Origin: Verrucomicrobiaceae bacterium UBA2429
GTDB taxonomy: Bacteria; Verrucomicrobiota; Verrucomicrobiia; Verrucomicrobiales; Verrucomicrobiaceae
Length of the DNA: 43,174 nt
Direction of reading: 5' to 3'
NCBI GenBank assembly: GCA_002343505.1
Contig: DDQZ01000101.1
Coordinates: 866-44,039 of the forward strand
Both the position numbers and the translations under genes were made by a program. The notes beneath the pieces were generated by a model that worked only from the letters and a program-made list of their open reading frames with translations, made no database searches and was not told the origin of the DNA. Below are positions 41,293 to 43,174 of this stretch, one piece after another; the stretch's first letter is position 1; each line of letters begins with the position of its first letter.

Positions 41293-42831
41293 ATGCCCAT
41301 CGCCCGCGCTCTTCTCTCCGTCTCAGACAAATCCGGCCTGCTCGACTTTGCCAAAGGCCTCGCCGCGCTCGGCGTCGAACTGCTATCCACGGGTGGCACC
41401 GCCAAACACCTCAAGGACGCCGGACTGAGGGTGGTGGACGTCTCTGAATACACCGGCTTCCCGGAGATGTTCGAAGGCCGCGTCAAGACCCTGCACCCCA
41501 AAGTCCACGGCGGACTCCTCCAACGCCGCGACAACGACGAGGACAAGCGCAACGCCGCCAAACACAGCATCCCGGTCATTGATCTCGTGGTCGTCAATCT
41601 TTACCCCTTCGAGCAGACGGTGGCCAGGCCCGATGTCAGTCTTGAGGAAGCCATCGAAAACATAGACATCGGCGGCCCCTCCATGCTGCGCAGCGCGGCC
41701 AAGAACCACCGCTGGGTCACCGTCGTCTGTGATCCCTCTGATTACGCGGGCGTGCTCGGCGAGATGAAGGAAAACGAGGGCGGGACCAAAATGGCCACAC
41801 GCGAGCGGCTCGCATGCAAGGTTTTCCAGCGCACCGCCGCCTATGATGCCGCCATCGCGGCCTATCTGAACAAGGAGCAGACCACGCAAAAAACCTTCTC
41901 CTTGAGCCTGCCGCTCTACAGTGAGCTTCGCTATGGTGACAACCCCCACCAAGCCGCCGCGCTTTACGGCAACTTCGGCGACTACTTCACCAAGCTCCAC
42001 GGCAAGGATCTCAGCTACACCAACGTGCTCGACATCCAGGGCGCCGCTGCCTTGATCCACGAGTTCCGCCGCCCCACCCTCGCCATCCTCAAGCACACCA
42101 ATCCCTGCGGTGTCGGCTCCGCCGAGGAGGACCTGCGCGAGGCATGGACCAAGGCCTTCGAAACCGACAAGCAGGCGCCCTTCGGCGGTGTCATCGTCAT
42201 CAACCGCTCCATGCCGCTCTCCCTGGCGCGCATCATTTCCGAAATCTTCACCGATGTCATCATAGCCCCCGATTTCGACGCCGACGCCCGCGCCCATCTC
42301 CAGAAAAAGAAAAACCTCCGCCTCATTCAGATGCACCCCTCCGTGGTCGAGGCCTTGCGCGAGCCTGTCATCCGCAACGCGCCGGGGGGTGTGATGGTCA
42401 TGGACAGTGATCCGCGCGCGCTTGGCCTTGAGGATTTGGAAAACAAAGTCAAAACACAGCGCCCGCCCACCCGCGAGGAGATCGAGGCCATGCGATTCGC
42501 TTGGCGCGTTGTCAAGCATGTGAAGTCCAATGCCATCGTCTTCGCCAGTCATGACCGCACTCTCGGCGTCGGCGCTGGGCAGATGAGCCGCGTGGACTCC
42601 TGCCGCATCGCCATTTGGAAGGCCAAAGAAGCCGGTCTCAGCCTGGAGGGCAGCGTCGTCGCCAGCGACGCTATGTTCCCCTTCGCCGACGGCCTCATTG
42701 CCTGCGCCGAAGCCGGGGCCACCGCCGCCATCCAGCCCGGCGGCAGCGTGCGCGACGAGGAGGTCATCGCCGCCGCCGACGAGCGTAAAATGGCCATGAT
42801 CTTCACCGGCCACCGTCATTTCCTGCATTAA
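41293..42831 (+). CDS. purH: Bifunctional AICAR transformylase / IMP cyclohydrolase
   Basis: This 512-aa protein performs the last two steps of de novo purine synthesis, AICAR formylation with 10-formyl-THF and ring closure to IMP. The N-terminal MGS-like cyclohydrolase domain has [51 protein letters not shown] and [20 protein letters not shown]. The C-terminal AICARFT domain has [16 protein letters not shown], the catalytic [10 protein letters not shown], and the usual ending [11 protein letters not shown]. The start at ATG 41293 matches the family N-terminus; an ATG at 41209 would overlap the previous gene. The length is normal. pdxJ starts 5 bases downstream, so the two are almost certainly cotranscribed. 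Confidence 0.98.
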   Translation: MPIARALLSVSDKSGLLDFAKGLAALGVELLSTGGTAKHLKDAGLRVVDVSEYTGFPEMFEGRVKTLHPKVHGGLLQRRDNDEDKRNAAKHSIPVIDLVVVNLYPFEQTVARPDVSLEEAIENIDIGGPSMLRSAAKNHRWVTVVCDPSDYAGVLGEMKENEGGTKMATRERLACKVFQRTAAYDAAIAAYLNKEQTTQKTFSLSLPLYSELRYGDNPHQAAALYGNFGDYFTKLHGKDLSYTNVLDIQGAAALIHEFRRPTLAILKHTNPCGVGSAEEDLREAWTKAFETDKQAPFGGVIVINRSMPLSLARIISEIFTDVIIAPDFDADARAHLQKKKNLRLIQMHPSVVEALREPVIRNAPGGVMVMDSDPRALGLEDLENKVKTQRPPTREEIEAMRFAWRVVKHVKSNAIVFASHDRTLGVGAGQMSRVDSCRIAIWKAKEAGLSLEGSVVASDAMFPFADGLIACAEAGATAAIQPGGSVRDEEVIAAADERKMAMIFTGHRHFLH

Positions 42832-42836
42832 CCGCC

Positions 42837-43174
42837 ATGCCGCTCCATCTCGGTGTCAATATTGACCACGTCGCCACGCTGCGACAGGCGCGCTACCGGA
42901 CCATGCCGGACGCGCACAACGTCGAGCCATGCATCCTGGATGCGGCGCTGGAATGCGAGGCCGCCGGGGCGGATTCGATCACAATCCATTTGCGCGCCGA
43001 CCGCCGTCACATTCAGGACGCGGATGTCTTTCTTCTGCGTGAAAAGATCGGCACCAAGCTGAACCTGGAAATGGGCAACACGGCGGAAATCCTCGAAATC
43101 GCCCTGCGCGTGAAGCCTGACTTTGTGTGCATGGTGCCGGAGAACCGCGAGGAGGTCACCACCGAGGGCGGACT
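42837..43174 (+). CDS. pdxJ: Pyridoxine 5'-phosphate synthase (5' part, cut by the window edge)
   Basis: The first 112 codons are present. [20 protein letters not shown], then [40 protein letters not shown] and [17 protein letters not shown] follow the PdxJ N-terminal half closely, including Asp-His in NIDH and the HLREDRRH-type phosphate/substrate loop. PdxJ condenses 1-deoxyxylulose 5-phosphate with 3-amino-2-oxopropyl phosphate to pyridoxine 5'-phosphate (vitamin B6). It starts 5 bases after the purH stop. The gene is incomplete only because the window ends. Confidence 0.97.
   Translation, partial: MPLHLGVNIDHVATLRQARYRTMPDAHNVEPCILDAALECEAAGADSITIHLRADRRHIQDADVFLLREKIGTKLNLEMGNTAEILEIALRVKPDFVCMVPENREEVTTEGG

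Noticed and set aside
41383..42828. A 481-codon minus-strand open frame
   Set aside because: Antisense to purH. The protein is Gly/Asp/Val-rich and has no recognisable domain.
1..43174. tRNA, rRNA, CRISPR arrays, insertion sequences or prophage genes
   Set aside because: None were recognised on reading. No transposase, integrase or regularly spaced short repeats were seen.

Overview
The window looks like a piece of a GC-rich chromosome from the phylum Verrucomicrobiota, probably a Prosthecobacter/Verrucomicrobium-like member. This is inferred from gene content: two Tat-exported DUF1501 proteins, a DUF1080 glycoside-hydrolase-like protein, a secreted PQQ-type propeller protein, a secreted S1 sulfatase, a DUF3857/transglutaminase/TPR protein and a giant multidomain surface protein. 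I recognised no rRNA, tRNA, CRISPR array or insertion sequence.

Region 1 (1-18059, minus strand) is one continuous reading frame of at least 6019 codons that runs off the left edge. It begins with a signal peptide. It then carries PPC-like, LamG and LCCL-like domains, three copies of an [Ig-like + seven-bladed FG-GAP propeller + two PPC-like] module, a fourth copy without the propeller, two CARDB domains, InlB-type repeats, FN3 domains, a right-handed beta-helix, more Ig/FN3 domains and a carboxypeptidase-regulatory-like domain at the edge. A 253-bp divergent intergenic region with a nested inverted repeat separates it from region 2.

Region 2 (18313-25958) holds a sulfatase (+) converging on a large DUF3857-transglutaminase-TPR protein (-). 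The latter is split by an apparent one-base frameshift, and an intrinsic terminator follows it.

Region 3 (26069-33433, plus strand) holds a DUF1501 protein, a GHMP kinase that resembles plant glucuronokinase along its whole length, a small frameshifted LPS-kinase-like gene, a VLCAD/ACAD9-type acyl-CoA dehydrogenase, a DUF1080 protein and a secreted eight-bladed PQQ-like propeller. Two intergenic stem-loops lie in this block.

Region 4 (33446-38951) holds a second DUF1501 protein (-), a lone ABC ATPase (+), and a tightly coupled minus-strand set of gluconokinase, sensor histidine kinase and response regulator. The regulator is NtrC-like but lacks the GAFTGA sigma-54 contact loop.

Region 5 (39086-43174, plus strand) holds an exported SGNH-like protein whose nucleophile serine appears to be alanine, then purH and the beginning of pdxJ, 5 bases apart.

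The accessory part is consistent with polysaccharide use at the cell surface: sulfatase, DUF1080, glucuronokinase-like and gluconokinase genes beside a giant carbohydrate/adhesion-type protein. That link is an inference from neighbourhood only.
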